Origin: G016756615 sp035556195
GTDB lineage: Bacteria > Pseudomonadota > Alphaproteobacteria > Rhizobiales > Rhizobiaceae
Direction of reading: 5' to 3'
Assembly: GCA_035556195.1 (NCBI GenBank)
Contig: DATMFK010000001.1
Span: 62,001-126,000 of the forward strand
DNA: 64,000 nt
How positions within the stretch are numbered: position 1 is the first letter of the stretch; the number at the start of each line of letters is the position of its first letter. The translations under genes were made by a program, and so were the position numbers. Positions 8,937 through 17,936 of the stretch are shown here, one piece after another. Under the pieces are notes generated by a model. The model saw nothing but the letters and a program-made list of their open reading frames with translations. It was not told the origin of the DNA and did no database searches.

Positions 8937-9793
8937 TGCTTCAGCGCTCCGAAGGTAAGTCCGCGAACGAGGTGGCGCTGGATGGCGATGCCCATGACGA
9001 CTGGCGGCACGGCGGCGATCAGGCCGAGCGCGGCCTTTGCACCATAGAGCTGCCCGGTCATCGAGGACGAGAGCGACGCCATATAGACGGGGATCGTGAC
9101 CCATTCGCGCGTCGTGAGCAGCAGCGCGATCAGATAGTCCGACCAGTTGAGGATGAAGACGAAGAGCGCGGCGCTCGCGAGCGGCGCGCGCATCATCGGC
9201 AGGGTGATGCGGGTGAAGACGCGCAGCCGCGAGCAGCCTTCGACGAGGGCCGCCTCCTCGATCTCGCGCGGCATATCGTCGAAGAAGGTCTTCATCAGCC
9301 AGAAGGCGAATGGCAGCGTGACGATGCCGTAGATCAGCGCGAGCCCCCACCAGCTGTCCATGAAGTTGAGGAAGGACCACATGATCATGACCGGGATCAT
9401 GACGGCCATCGGCGGGAACAGGCGCAACTGAATGAGAGCGAGCGGCAGGTTCTGCCCCGAACCGAAACGGGACAGCCCATAGGCCGCGGCAGTTCCGGCA
9501 CCCATCGCGATCGCGGTTCCGAAGATCGCCGACAGAAGCGAGGAAGCGATCGGTTTCGCTGCCGTTCGGTCGAGGGCGACGATGAGATTGCTGGTGGACT
9601 CGCCGAAGATGAAACGGAAATTGTCGAGGGTCGGCTGTTTCGGCCACCAGGTGAGGTCGGCGCCGGTCGCAGACCATTCGGCGATCGGCTTGAAGGCCAT
9701 CGAGACCATCCAGAGGATCGGGACCAGCGTGACCGCCAGCGCCGCAAGGATCGCGACGTAGCGGAAGGTCTCGAAGGGAACGGAACGCTTCAT
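8933..9793 (-). CDS. Sugar ABC importer permease (MalG/UgpE-like)
   Basis: A 286-residue permease, second membrane component of the CUT1 importer. The EAA loop reads REIEEAALVEGCSRLRVF near residue 190, and six hydrophobic segments are visible. It lies downstream of the binding-protein gene across a 75-base gap containing a hairpin, and overlaps the MalF-like gene by four bases. No strong ribosome-binding site precedes the ATG at 9793 (upstream reads CGAAGCCTAGAC), so its translation may be low relative to the binding protein. Confidence 0.87.
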   Translation of the reverse strand: MKRSVPFETFRYVAILAALAVTLVPILWMVSMAFKPIAEWSATGADLTWWPKQPTLDNFRFIFGESTSNLIVALDRTAAKPIASSLLSAIFGTAIAMGAGTAAAYGLSRFGSGQNLPLALIQLRLFPPMAVMIPVMIMWSFLNFMDSWWGLALIYGIVTLPFAFWLMKTFFDDMPREIEEAALVEGCSRLRVFTRITLPMMRAPLASAALFVFILNWSDYLIALLLTTREWVTIPVYMASLSSSMTGQLYGAKAALGLIAAVPPVVMGIAIQRHLVRGLTFGALKQ

Positions 9794-9827
9794 GTCTAGG
9801 CTTCGTGGTTGGAAACAGGCAGGCGGC

Positions 9828-9852
9828 CGGGAGGAGCTCGTCGCCCCTCCCG
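9828..9852 (-). promoter_or_regulatory. Hairpin between binding-protein and permease genes
   Basis: Seven-bp stem CGGGAGG (9828-9834) and CCTCCCG (9846-9852) with an 11-base loop, 17 bases past the stop of the binding-protein gene. It may limit read-through or protect the binding-protein mRNA. The loop is long, so the call is weaker than for the hairpins at 2700 and 60269. Confidence 0.35.
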
Positions 9853-9868
9853 TTCGTGGCAGCGGCGG

Positions 9869-11482
9869 TCAGCCTATGGGATCGAGCACGGTCGGCCAGG
9901 CCGCCTTATTGGCCTTGATGGCGTCGGTGAGTTTCTCCTCGCCGGTACGGCGGGCGATCTTCTTCCATTCGGACTCGGTGTCCGCCATCGCCTGCTCCGG
10001 CGTCTTGGCCTTCGTCAGCGCCGCGACGAGGTTCTCGTCCAGCGCATTATGGAAAGCCGTGGCGCCGGGATAGTTGATGGTCGGCACGGTTCGCGCGACC
10101 GTCTCGCGCACGATGTCCATATGGTAACCATGATAGGTCTGGCGAACGAGCGGATCGGAGAAGTCCGACAGCCGGAACGGATCGAAGTAGCCTCCCGGAT
10201 TGGCCGTCATCCAAGCATAGATGCGGGACGAGCCCAGCCATTGCAGGAAGAGATAGCAGGCCTCCGGGTTCTTGCTCTGCGAGGAGACCGACGCCGACAG
10301 GTTCAGCCACAGCACCGAGCGGCTGATCAGCTTGCCCTCGACTTCGCGGCCCGGCGGAAGCATGGAACCGATCTTGCCGGTGACCTTCGAACCGGCATTG
10401 CCGGGATTGTCCAGGAACTTGGGCAGGTTCGAGAAGGCGCAGGTCATCGCCGCGCCGCCGCCGGCGAAATTGCCATACTGCTCCGGCCAGCCCCAGGAAA
10501 TCGCATCCGGGGAATGATGGACGAGCGACGCCACGTACTCGGCCGTGGCGGCAATGCCGGCTTCCGAGTTGATCAGCGGCGTACCGGAATCGTCGAAGAG
10601 GAACTGGTTGGGCGACCCCATGGTGACGAAGCGCTGATACCAGTTGGTGTAGCCCCAGCCCTGGTTCCTGAGATCGGTGCACCCGAAGAGGCCCTTGTCG
10701 GGACGATGGAAGAACGCCGCCACCTCGTCGAGTTGCTTCCAAGTCTTGGGAGTCGCTAGCTCGTAGCCGTATTTGTCGGAAAAGGCCTTCTTCTCGGCCT
10801 CGTCGTTGAACAGATCCGTGCGGTAAACCCAAGTCTGGAAGTCGCCGTCGAGCGAAACGCCATAGGTCGAGCCGCGATACTGATTGAGAAGGGAAACGCC
10901 CTTGGCGCCATCGACGTAGCCGCGCTCGGGATCGTCCCATTCCGGCTTGTGCTGGGCGACGAACTCGTCGAGATTGACGATGCCGCCTGTTTCCGCGAGG
11001 TCGCCGAGGCGGTTCCACTCGACGGCATAGATGTCGTACGCCCCGCCCTTGGTCGAGATGTCCTGCATCGTCTTGGTGAATTCCTGACCGTTGGGCACGC
11101 CCACGATCTCCAGCGGAATACCGGTCTCCTTTTCCCAAAGCTCCTTGATCGAGGGCGCTCCGGCGGGGAAGGGCTGGGTGAGCTGACCGATCGATCCGTC
11201 GGAAAGGCCGAGGACGATCTTGGTCGGCGCCTTGCCCGCACCTTTCAGGGCTTTGATCGCCTCGACGGCCCGCCCCTCGGGCGTGTCGGGACCGTATTGG
11301 TAGCGCTCGGCACCCTCGAAACCGGTCGGGCCGCCGATCATGCCTTCGGCCAGCGCATCGGCCGCATAGGCTCGGCCGGGCCGGATAAATCTCGGCGCAA
11401 TTCCCGCCGCCCCCACGATCGCGGCTGCCTTTCCTCCGGACGCCAGCAATTGGCGCCGCGACAAGCGAATCAAATCGGACAT
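9869..11482 (-). CDS. Tat-exported solute-binding protein, CUT1 importer
   Basis: A 537-residue extracellular solute-binding protein, longer than most CUT1 binding proteins (about 420). The N-terminus carries a twin-arginine signal, SRRQLL at residues 8-13, a hydrophobic stretch, and a likely cleavage after AYA (38-40), so it is probably exported folded by Tat. The mature part shows family-1 binding-protein features such as LFNDEAEKKAF and NPEACYLFLQWL. It is the first gene of the leftward operon, with its promoter region at about 11540-11565. Ligand not deducible; a larger or phosphorylated carbohydrate would fit this branch. Confidence 0.85.
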   Translation of the reverse strand: MSDLIRLSRRQLLASGGKAAAIVGAAGIAPRFIRPGRAYAADALAEGMIGGPTGFEGAERYQYGPDTPEGRAVEAIKALKGAGKAPTKIVLGLSDGSIGQLTQPFPAGAPSIKELWEKETGIPLEIVGVPNGQEFTKTMQDISTKGGAYDIYAVEWNRLGDLAETGGIVNLDEFVAQHKPEWDDPERGYVDGAKGVSLLNQYRGSTYGVSLDGDFQTWVYRTDLFNDEAEKKAFSDKYGYELATPKTWKQLDEVAAFFHRPDKGLFGCTDLRNQGWGYTNWYQRFVTMGSPNQFLFDDSGTPLINSEAGIAATAEYVASLVHHSPDAISWGWPEQYGNFAGGGAAMTCAFSNLPKFLDNPGNAGSKVTGKIGSMLPPGREVEGKLISRSVLWLNLSASVSSQSKNPEACYLFLQWLGSSRIYAWMTANPGGYFDPFRLSDFSDPLVRQTYHGYHMDIVRETVARTVPTINYPGATAFHNALDENLVAALTKAKTPEQAMADTESEWKKIARRTGEEKLTDAIKANKAAWPTVLDPIG

Positions 11483-11524
11483 CTGACTTCCTCCCGGGAG
11501 GGCCGCCTTTCCTCCCGCGGCCCC

Positions 11525-11565
11525 TCAATATGATGTATATTGACGATAGCCCTGAGGGCTGTCAA
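11525..11565 (-). promoter_or_regulatory. Putative operon promoter with nested operator dyads
   Basis: On the minus strand a perfect -35 TTGACA (complement of 11560-11565) is followed after 16-17 bases by a -10-like TCAATAT (complement of 11537-11543), 55 bases before the binding-protein ATG. Two inverted repeats overlap it: AGCCCT-G-AGGGCT (11548-11560) between the two elements, and TCAATAT-N5-ATATTGA (11525-11543) across the -10. The first resembles the odd-centred dyads bound by LacI-family repressors, and a LacI-type gene is divergently encoded at 11853. The placement suggests repression of the catabolic operon; binding is inferred only. Confidence 0.55.
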
Positions 11566-11577
11566 CATCATTTGAAG

Positions 11578-11753
11578 TCATTTCACATCAGTAAGCCTCA
11601 AATGAAGTCGAAAAAGCGCCCACATTCGGTCCCAGTTCCTGGCATTCTGCGTTATTTTGATGTGATCGCGGCTCGTCCCAAACCGAATTCCCCGGCTTTC
11701 GGGAGAGCCGCGCTTGCATCGTCGCGATGCGGAGATACATCATTTCACATCAG
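11578..11753. repeat. Direct repeat TCATTTCACATCAG in divergent promoter
   Basis: The 14-mer TCATTTCACATCAG occurs exactly at 11578-11591 and at 11740-11753. Its core is also present inverted (TGATGTGA, 11658-11665) between them. The 370-base gap between the binding-protein gene and the LacI-type gene has no open frame I can support. The repeats may be binding sites for a second regulator or for autoregulation of the LacI-type gene. Confidence 0.45.
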
Positions 11754-11852
11754 AATCGCTCCAGCCTCGGCCGGAATCGCCGGTTCCGGCAGCCCTCCGG
11801 TTGCCCGATCTGACGACGGACCGGAAGGCGCCGGAAAAAGAGGTTACATGTC

Positions 11853-12869
11853 GTGCGATCGACCCTGATCGACATTGCCCGCGAAGCAGGCGTATCCGCC
11901 GCCACGGTGGACCGCGTGCTCAACAATCGCGCGGGCGTGCGCAACCGAACCCGGGAAATTGTCCTCGAGACGGCCCAGCGCCTCGGCTACATCTCCGAAG
12001 ATCCCGCTCAATCGCGCCCTGCCTCCGGAACGACGGTGCGCCTTGACTTCGTCCTGCCGAAGGGCACCAACACATTCATCAAGATGCTGCACCAGCAATT
12101 GGAGATACAGGGCGCCGCGCGGCCTGATCTCGACGTCCGGATCGCCACCATCGAGGGCTTCAATCCGGATACGCTTGCTCGCACCTTGCACGAACTGCGT
12201 GGGCAGACCCAGGGCGTCGGCCTCATCGCACTCGATCATCCGACCGTGCGCGAGGCGATCCGGGGACTGTCCGCCAGCGGCGTCAAAGTGGTGACGCTTG
12301 CGTCCGACATCATGCATATTCCGCGCATTGCCTATGTCGGCATCGACAACAGGCAGGCCGGCCGCCTCGCCGGCTATGTGCTCGGTCGCTTTCTGGGAAC
12401 AGCCGAGCCGAGGAAGGTCGCGCTGTTCGCCGGCTCGCTCTCCTATCGCGGGCACGAGGAGCGGGAGATGGGCTTCCGCCACGTCCTGGCCGAGGAATTC
12501 CCCAACCTGCAGATCGTCGAGCTTCGTGAAATGCTGGACGACCGCGAAAAAGCCTTCACCGAGGCTTCCGCGCTGCTCGACCGGCACGACGACCTGGCGG
12601 GCATCTACAATATCGGGGCTGGCAATCAGGGGATCGCGCGCGCGCTCAAGCAACGGGGTCGGAGCGTCGTCTTTGTCGGCCACGAGGCGACTGAAGGAAA
12701 CAAGATGCTCCTTCTCGACGGCACTCTGGACGCGGTCATCGACCAGAACCCGCGGGTGGAAGCCCGAGAGGCGCTCAACATCCTGTCCCAGAGCATACGC
12801 GGCCTCGATTACGAAGCCCACCCGCCGCGGCTTCAGATCGTCTTCAAGGAGAATATCCCGGAAAGCTGA
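11853..12869 (+). CDS. LacI-family transcriptional regulator
   Basis: A 338-residue repressor-type regulator: N-terminal helix-turn-helix (LIDIAREAGVSAATVDRVLN, residues 5-24), hinge region near 45-60, then a periplasmic-binding-protein-like ligand domain of the type that binds sugars (Peripla_BP_4). Translation starts at GTG 11853 after AAAGAGG; the nearby ATG at 11848 is out of frame. It is divergent from the ten-gene transport and catabolic operon and is its likely regulator, with the imported sugar or its derivative as effector. The dyads at 11525-11565 are candidate operators. Confidence 0.9.
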   Translation: MRSTLIDIAREAGVSAATVDRVLNNRAGVRNRTREIVLETAQRLGYISEDPAQSRPASGTTVRLDFVLPKGTNTFIKMLHQQLEIQGAARPDLDVRIATIEGFNPDTLARTLHELRGQTQGVGLIALDHPTVREAIRGLSASGVKVVTLASDIMHIPRIAYVGIDNRQAGRLAGYVLGRFLGTAEPRKVALFAGSLSYRGHEEREMGFRHVLAEEFPNLQIVELREMLDDREKAFTEASALLDRHDDLAGIYNIGAGNQGIARALKQRGRSVVFVGHEATEGNKMLLLDGTLDAVIDQNPRVEAREALNILSQSIRGLDYEAHPPRLQIVFKENIPES

Positions 12870-12900
12870 GCCGCGGCTGGGACCGTCGGAGCACAATGCG

Positions 12901-14568
12901 CTAGTGCATGTCGAACATGTGCTTGGTGGCGAAGAGGGTCGTCGACCAGTGGGTCGGCCGTTCGATCATGCGATGGACGCGCGGCGGCTCCGAGCCGCTA
13001 TGGAGCTCGCGAATGCGCTGCCCGACGGTTGCGTCGGCATGGGTCGTGCGCTGGTTGTGGCGACGGTATTCCACCCAGGTCGGCAAATGATAGCTTTCCA
13101 TCCAAATCTCGGGGTTCTCGAGATCGCGGGCGATCGCCCAGTTGCGGGCACCGTTGCGGCGGCGCACCCGGCTACGCTCGGCCATGGCTTCCAGGAATGC
13201 CGGGGTGTCCTCTACCTTGATGATGTATTCGATCATGATCAGGATCGGTCCGCTCCGCGGTTTCAGGTCGAGGGCCAGCATGGGCTCCTGCCAGCGGTTT
13301 AGCGGGTCGAGGTTGAGGGTCGTTTCTTCCGGAAGCGCGGTTATGAAGCCGATTGCCGCGCCGCAGAGAAGCAGGCCGCCGGAGATGAGCAGGGCGATTT
13401 CCGCACCGTTGTTCTGCGCGATGAGGCCCCAGACCCAGCTACCGAGTGCCATGCCGCCGAATGTGGCGGTCTGGTAGATGGCAAGCGCCCTGCCGACCAC
13501 CCAGCGTGGCGTCGAGAGCTGCACGGTGACGTTGAAGAGCGAAAGAGCCAGAACCCAGCACGCACCGCCGAGCAACAGGCCTGCTCCCGTCAGGAACGCG
13601 TTGGTGCTCAGGCCTGTGCAGGCGGCACAAACCGCGAAACCGAGGAATGCGTAGCGAACGATCGTTTCGGAGGTGAGCAGTTGCCGCAGCCGAGCGCTCA
13701 GGAATGCGCCGCCTATGGCGCCGATCCCGAAGAAACCCAGCATCAGGCCATAGACGAGCGGCCCCCCACGCAACAGGTCGCGCGTCACCAGCGGGAGCAG
13801 GGCCAGGATCGAAATGGCGGAAAGGCCGAAGACGAAGCTGCGCAGGAGAACCTTTTCGATGTTCGGGGACATGGCCACGTAGCGTAGCCCCGCTCCCATG
13901 GCGGAACCGAGTGATTCGCGCGGGAGAGTGGATGCTGCCGTCTCCGGCTTCCAACGGCCGAGCACGAAAATCAGCCCGATATAGCTCACCGCATTGACCG
14001 CGAAGGCCGCAGCGGCACCGGCGGCCGCGACGATGGCACCGCCGATCGCCGGTCCGACGCTGCGGGTCAAATTGAAGTTCACGCTGTTCAGGGCAACTGC
14101 CGCCGCAAGGTCTTTGCGCCCGACGATGTCGCCGACGGAAGCCTGCCAGGATGGATTGTTCAGCGCCGTTCCGCAGCCGATCAGGAACGTGAAGGTGAGA
14201 AGCAGCCACGGCGTCAGCAGGCCCGAATAAGCGCAGGCGGCGAGCCCCACCGAAACGGCCAGCATGAAGCACTGGGCGATGATCATCACGCGGCGGCGAT
14301 TGAAGCTGTCGGCGATCGCCCCGGAGACCAGCGAAAAGAACATGATCGGCAGCGAGGTCGAGGCCTGGACCAGAGCCACCATGTAGGCCTGCGGCGTCAA
14401 CGACGTCATCAGCCAACCCGCTCCGACGGCCTGGATCAAACCGCCGAGATTGGACGCCAGGCTGGCGATCCAGATCGCGCGGAATGTCGGATAGCTGAAA
14501 GGGGCGAGGGCCGAGGAGGTCGGCTTTATTTGATGGTCTTCTGTCATGCCTTGGGGATCGTGATCCAT
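12901..14568 (-). CDS. MFS transporter (MFS_3 type) with C-terminal cytosolic domain
   Basis: A 555-residue protein: a 12-helix major facilitator domain of the MFS_3/enterobactin-exporter type (residues ~20-420) and a C-terminal soluble extension (~440-555) containing MIEYIIKVEDTPAFLEAM, which resembles a ferredoxin-like antibiotic monooxygenase (ABM) fold. This fusion is common in alphaproteobacteria. The conserved loop between helices 2 and 3 reads GAIADSFNRRRV. It is convergent with the LacI-type gene and may be monocistronic. Substrate unknown; efflux of a small molecule is the usual assumption. ATG 14568 was chosen; ATG 14547 is possible. Confidence 0.82.
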   Translation of the reverse strand: MDHDPQGMTEDHQIKPTSSALAPFSYPTFRAIWIASLASNLGGLIQAVGAGWLMTSLTPQAYMVALVQASTSLPIMFFSLVSGAIADSFNRRRVMIIAQCFMLAVSVGLAACAYSGLLTPWLLLTFTFLIGCGTALNNPSWQASVGDIVGRKDLAAAVALNSVNFNLTRSVGPAIGGAIVAAAGAAAAFAVNAVSYIGLIFVLGRWKPETAASTLPRESLGSAMGAGLRYVAMSPNIEKVLLRSFVFGLSAISILALLPLVTRDLLRGGPLVYGLMLGFFGIGAIGGAFLSARLRQLLTSETIVRYAFLGFAVCAACTGLSTNAFLTGAGLLLGGACWVLALSLFNVTVQLSTPRWVVGRALAIYQTATFGGMALGSWVWGLIAQNNGAEIALLISGGLLLCGAAIGFITALPEETTLNLDPLNRWQEPMLALDLKPRSGPILIMIEYIIKVEDTPAFLEAMAERSRVRRRNGARNWAIARDLENPEIWMESYHLPTWVEYRRHNQRTTHADATVGQRIRELHSGSEPPRVHRMIERPTHWSTTLFATKHMFDMH

Positions 14569-14702
14569 TCTCTGAGTCCCTGCCCAGAGCTTAGAACGGG
14601 AAGCGAGAGGTTTCGATCACCCAATGAAGGAAAATTGACGGCCATGGGAGCGGCGCACACCAATATGCCGAGCGCCGTCCCATAGTGGAGGTCGCGGTTC
14701 AG

Positions 14703-15638
14703 CTAATGATAGCTGACGCCCTTGAAGTCGGACCCGATCAAGGTTCCTTTTTCGCCCCGCACGATCGCGGGGATGTCGGCCAGAGCGCCAATGGCAGCCG
14801 TGCGGCCAGTCGCCTGGGCGAAATGGCAGGCCGCTTCCACCTTCGGCCCCATCGACCCGGCGGGGAACTCGAATTCTGAAATAGCCTCGGGACTTGCCCG
14901 ATGGATCGCCCTCGCCTCCGGCGTACCCCAGCCGGTGAAGACAGCGTCGGCGTCGGTCGCCATGATGAAGAGATCCGCCTCGAGCTGCCTTGCGAGCAAT
15001 TCGGAGCACCAGTCCTTGTCGATGACCGCCTCCACTCCGACAAGTTTGCGATCCTCGCCGGGAGCATACATGGTCGGGATGCCGCCGCCTCCGGCGCAGA
15101 TCACGACAGTGCCCTGCTCCAGCAGCCAGCGGATGGGCCTGATCTCGAAGATCCGTTTCGGCTGCGGCGAAGGCACGACGCGCCGCCATTTCGACCCATC
15201 GGCTTTGAATACCCATCCCTTTTCAGCCTGGATCCGATCCGCATCGACCCGGTCATAAACAGGCCCGACGAATTTCGTCGGGTCCTTGAAGCCGGGATCG
15301 TCCCCGTCGACCTCGACCATGGTCAGCAAGGTGGCGAACGGCACCTCGAACGGCAGGAGATTGCCGAGCTCCTGCTCGATCATGTAGCCGATCATCCCTT
15401 CCGTTTCCGCCCCGAGCACGTCCAGCGGATATATCTCGTCCGCCCTGTAGGCTGCGCCCTGTAGTGCCAAGAGCCCCACCTGCGGCCCGTTGCCGTGACT
15501 GATGACGAGCTGATGCTCCGTTGCGACCGGGGCCATCGCCTTCGCGGCCACGACGACGTTGCGCCGCTGGACCTCGGCCGTCATCGGTTCGCCGCGTTTC
15601 AGAAGGGCATTTCCGCCGAGCGCGATGACGATACGCAT
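14703..15638 (-). CDS. arcC: Carbamate kinase
   Basis: A 311-residue amino-acid-kinase-family enzyme that converts carbamoyl phosphate and ADP into ATP, CO2 and ammonia, the ATP-yielding last step of the arginine deiminase pathway. The N-terminal ALGGNALLKRG, the SHGNGPQVGLLAL motif and the CAGGGGIPT motif are diagnostic. It is the last gene of arcDABC, and its ATG lies three bases after the arcB stop, with GGGGGA inside the arcB end as ribosome-binding site. Confidence 0.95.
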   Translation of the reverse strand: MRIVIALGGNALLKRGEPMTAEVQRRNVVVAAKAMAPVATEHQLVISHGNGPQVGLLALQGAAYRADEIYPLDVLGAETEGMIGYMIEQELGNLLPFEVPFATLLTMVEVDGDDPGFKDPTKFVGPVYDRVDADRIQAEKGWVFKADGSKWRRVVPSPQPKRIFEIRPIRWLLEQGTVVICAGGGGIPTMYAPGEDRKLVGVEAVIDKDWCSELLARQLEADLFIMATDADAVFTGWGTPEARAIHRASPEAISEFEFPAGSMGPKVEAACHFAQATGRTAAIGALADIPAIVRGEKGTLIGSDFKGVSYH

Positions 15639-15641
15639 GGT

Positions 15642-16646
15642 TCAATCCCCCAGCGTGGCGACCAGAAGCGCCTTTATGGTGTGCATCCGGTTCTCGGCCT
15701 GCTCGAAAGCGACATTCGCCTCGGACTCGAACACGTCATTGGTGACTTCCAGCCCGTTGCTCATGCCGTGGTCCTGGGCGATCTGCTTGCCGAGGGTCGT
15801 CTCGGCATCATGGAATGCGGGCAGGCAGTGCATGAACTTCACCTGGGGATTGCCGCTGGCCTTCATCAGCTCAGGATTCACCTGATAGGGCGTGAGCAGC
15901 TTGATGCGCTCGGCCCAGACATCCTTCGGCTCGCCCATCGAGACCCAGACGTCGGTGTGAATGAAATCCACTCCCTTGACGGCCTCCCGCGGATCGTCCG
16001 TGACCGTCAGGGTGGCGCCTGACCTGACCTTCAGTTCGTTGGCGATCTTCATATATTCGTCCGACGGCCAGAGCTGCTTCGGCCCGCAGATGCGCACGTC
16101 CATTCCCATCAGGCAGCCGACGATCAGCAGCGAATGCCCCATATTGGAGCGCGTATCGCCGACATAGGCGTATTTGATGTCGGTGATGGGCTTGTCGCTG
16201 TGCTCGCGCATCGTCATGACGTCGGCCAGCATCTGCGTCGGATGGTATTCGTCGGTGAGCCCGTTATAGACCGGCACCCCGGCATAGGCGGCAAGTTCCT
16301 CCACGGCAGTCTGGTGAGCGCCCCTGTATTCGATCGCGTCATAGAGGCGCCCCAGCACGCGGGCCGTGTCCTTGAAGGATTCCTTGTGCCCGATCTGCGA
16401 ACCGGCGGGATCGAGATAGGTGACCGTGGCGCCCTGGTCGTGGCAGGCCACCTCGAATGCACAACGCGTGCGCGTCGACGTCTTCTCGAAGATCAGGCAG
16501 ATCTCCTTGCCCGTCAGATGTTGCTGTTCCGTGCGGGCGTATTTCGCGCGCTTCAGATCACGAGCGAGATCAAGCAGGAATCGAAATTCCCGCGGCGTGT
16601 AGTCCTGAACCGTCAGCAGCGAACGGTTGCGCAGATTGAAGCTCAT
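15642..16646 (-). CDS. arcB: Ornithine carbamoyltransferase, catabolic
   Basis: A 334-residue carbamoyltransferase. It splits citrulline with phosphate into ornithine and carbamoyl phosphate in the catabolic direction. Carbamoyl-phosphate motif STRTR (near 55-59), the HPTQMLAD motif and the ornithine/catalytic motif HCLPAFHD are all intact. The genomic setting between arcA and arcC and the length (as in Pseudomonas ArcB, about 336) support the catabolic rather than the biosynthetic isoenzyme. A strong GGAGGAG precedes the ATG. Confidence 0.95.
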   Translation of the reverse strand: MSFNLRNRSLLTVQDYTPREFRFLLDLARDLKRAKYARTEQQHLTGKEICLIFEKTSTRTRCAFEVACHDQGATVTYLDPAGSQIGHKESFKDTARVLGRLYDAIEYRGAHQTAVEELAAYAGVPVYNGLTDEYHPTQMLADVMTMREHSDKPITDIKYAYVGDTRSNMGHSLLIVGCLMGMDVRICGPKQLWPSDEYMKIANELKVRSGATLTVTDDPREAVKGVDFIHTDVWVSMGEPKDVWAERIKLLTPYQVNPELMKASGNPQVKFMHCLPAFHDAETTLGKQIAQDHGMSNGLEVTNDVFESEANVAFEQAENRMHTIKALLVATLGD

Positions 16647-16667
16647 CGTTCTCCTCCGAGTTTTTGG

Positions 16668-17897
16668 TCAGAAGGCGGGATCGCGCAGAATCGGGCAGGT
16701 CATGCAATGGCCGCCGCCGCGACCACGGCCGAGCTCGGACCCGCGGATCGTGATGACTTCCACCCCCGCCTTGCGCAGAAGCGTATTCGTGTAGGTGTTG
16801 CGATCGTAAGCGACGACCACGCCGGGCTCGAGCGCGACGACATTGTTGCCGTCGTCCCACTGTTCCCGTTCCGCCTGATAGACATTGCCGCCGGTCGCGA
16901 CGGTTCTGATTTTCGGAAGATCGAGGGCTTCCGCCACGACATCGAGAATGTGTTTTTCGTCCTTGCGAACCTCGAACCGCCCCGTGTCGTCGATGGGGTA
17001 CACGCTGTAGCAGCGTATCTGGTCGACCACATCCTGGAAAACCGTCACAAGGTCCCGATCGCAGAAGCTGAAGATGGTATCCAGATGCATCGCGGCGCGG
17101 CTCTTGGGCATGAGGCAGCCGATGATCCGGTTCGCTGCGCCGTTGCTGAACAATTGTCTGGCAACCTGTCCGACTGCCTGGTGCGTCGTGCGTTCCCCGA
17201 GACCGATCAGCACGACGCCTTTGCCGATTGGCATGACATCGCCGCCCTCCATCGTAGCTCCGGCGAAGGATTCGTCGGCATCTCCCCACCAGATCTTGAA
17301 ATTGCCGCCGCGGAACGAGGGATGGAACTTGTACACGGCCCGCTGAAGGAGCGTTTCCGGCTTCCGCGCCGGCCAATACATGGGATTGCAGGTGACGCCG
17401 CCATACATCCAGCAGGACGGATCGCGCTGGAACAGCGTGTTGGGGATGGGCGGCAGGATGAACTCGGCATCCCCGAAGGCTTCGCTCATCATGCCCTTCG
17501 CGATCCCGTCGGGCAGATCGGAAATGGAAATGCCCCCGATCATCAGCAATGCCAGATGCGCGGACGCAAGCTCGTCCAGCCATGGACGCATGAACGCCGC
17601 GTTTTGCACGCCGACGGAGTTTGGCGTGATCAGCCGGTCGAGGACGAAGCTGCGCCCTTCTGGAACGTCGAAGGTCTCGGCCAGAAGGTCGTGGAGATCG
17701 AGAACTTCGACACCACGCTCCTGCATCTTCAGGACGAAGTCATAGTGATCCTTCTGGGCCTCGTGCACCCAGATCACATCGTCGAATAGCAGATCGTGGC
17801 AATTCCCGGGGGTAAGCCGTTGGTGCGCGAGCGAGGGCTTGCACACCATCACGGTACGCAGCTTCCCGACCTCCGAGTGCACTCCGAACTCTCGCAT
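16668..17897 (-). CDS. arcA: Arginine deiminase
   Basis: A 409-residue enzyme that hydrolyses arginine to citrulline and ammonia. Conserved guanidino-group-modifying motifs are visible: FQRDPSCW, the MEGGDVMPIG loop, LGERTTHQA, the MHLDTIFSF histidine-aspartate motif, and the C-terminal catalytic cysteine in GGHCMTCP (Cys about 398). The start at 17897 is preferred over an ATG four codons earlier because GGAGGAGAAA directly precedes it. It is the second gene of arcDABC. Confidence 0.95.
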   Translation of the reverse strand: MREFGVHSEVGKLRTVMVCKPSLAHQRLTPGNCHDLLFDDVIWVHEAQKDHYDFVLKMQERGVEVLDLHDLLAETFDVPEGRSFVLDRLITPNSVGVQNAAFMRPWLDELASAHLALLMIGGISISDLPDGIAKGMMSEAFGDAEFILPPIPNTLFQRDPSCWMYGGVTCNPMYWPARKPETLLQRAVYKFHPSFRGGNFKIWWGDADESFAGATMEGGDVMPIGKGVVLIGLGERTTHQAVGQVARQLFSNGAANRIIGCLMPKSRAAMHLDTIFSFCDRDLVTVFQDVVDQIRCYSVYPIDDTGRFEVRKDEKHILDVVAEALDLPKIRTVATGGNVYQAEREQWDDGNNVVALEPGVVVAYDRNTYTNTLLRKAGVEVITIRGSELGRGRGGGHCMTCPILRDPAF

Positions 17898-17936
17898 TTT
17901 CTCCTCCATACGGCTGGTTCCCGCTATCTCGATGCG

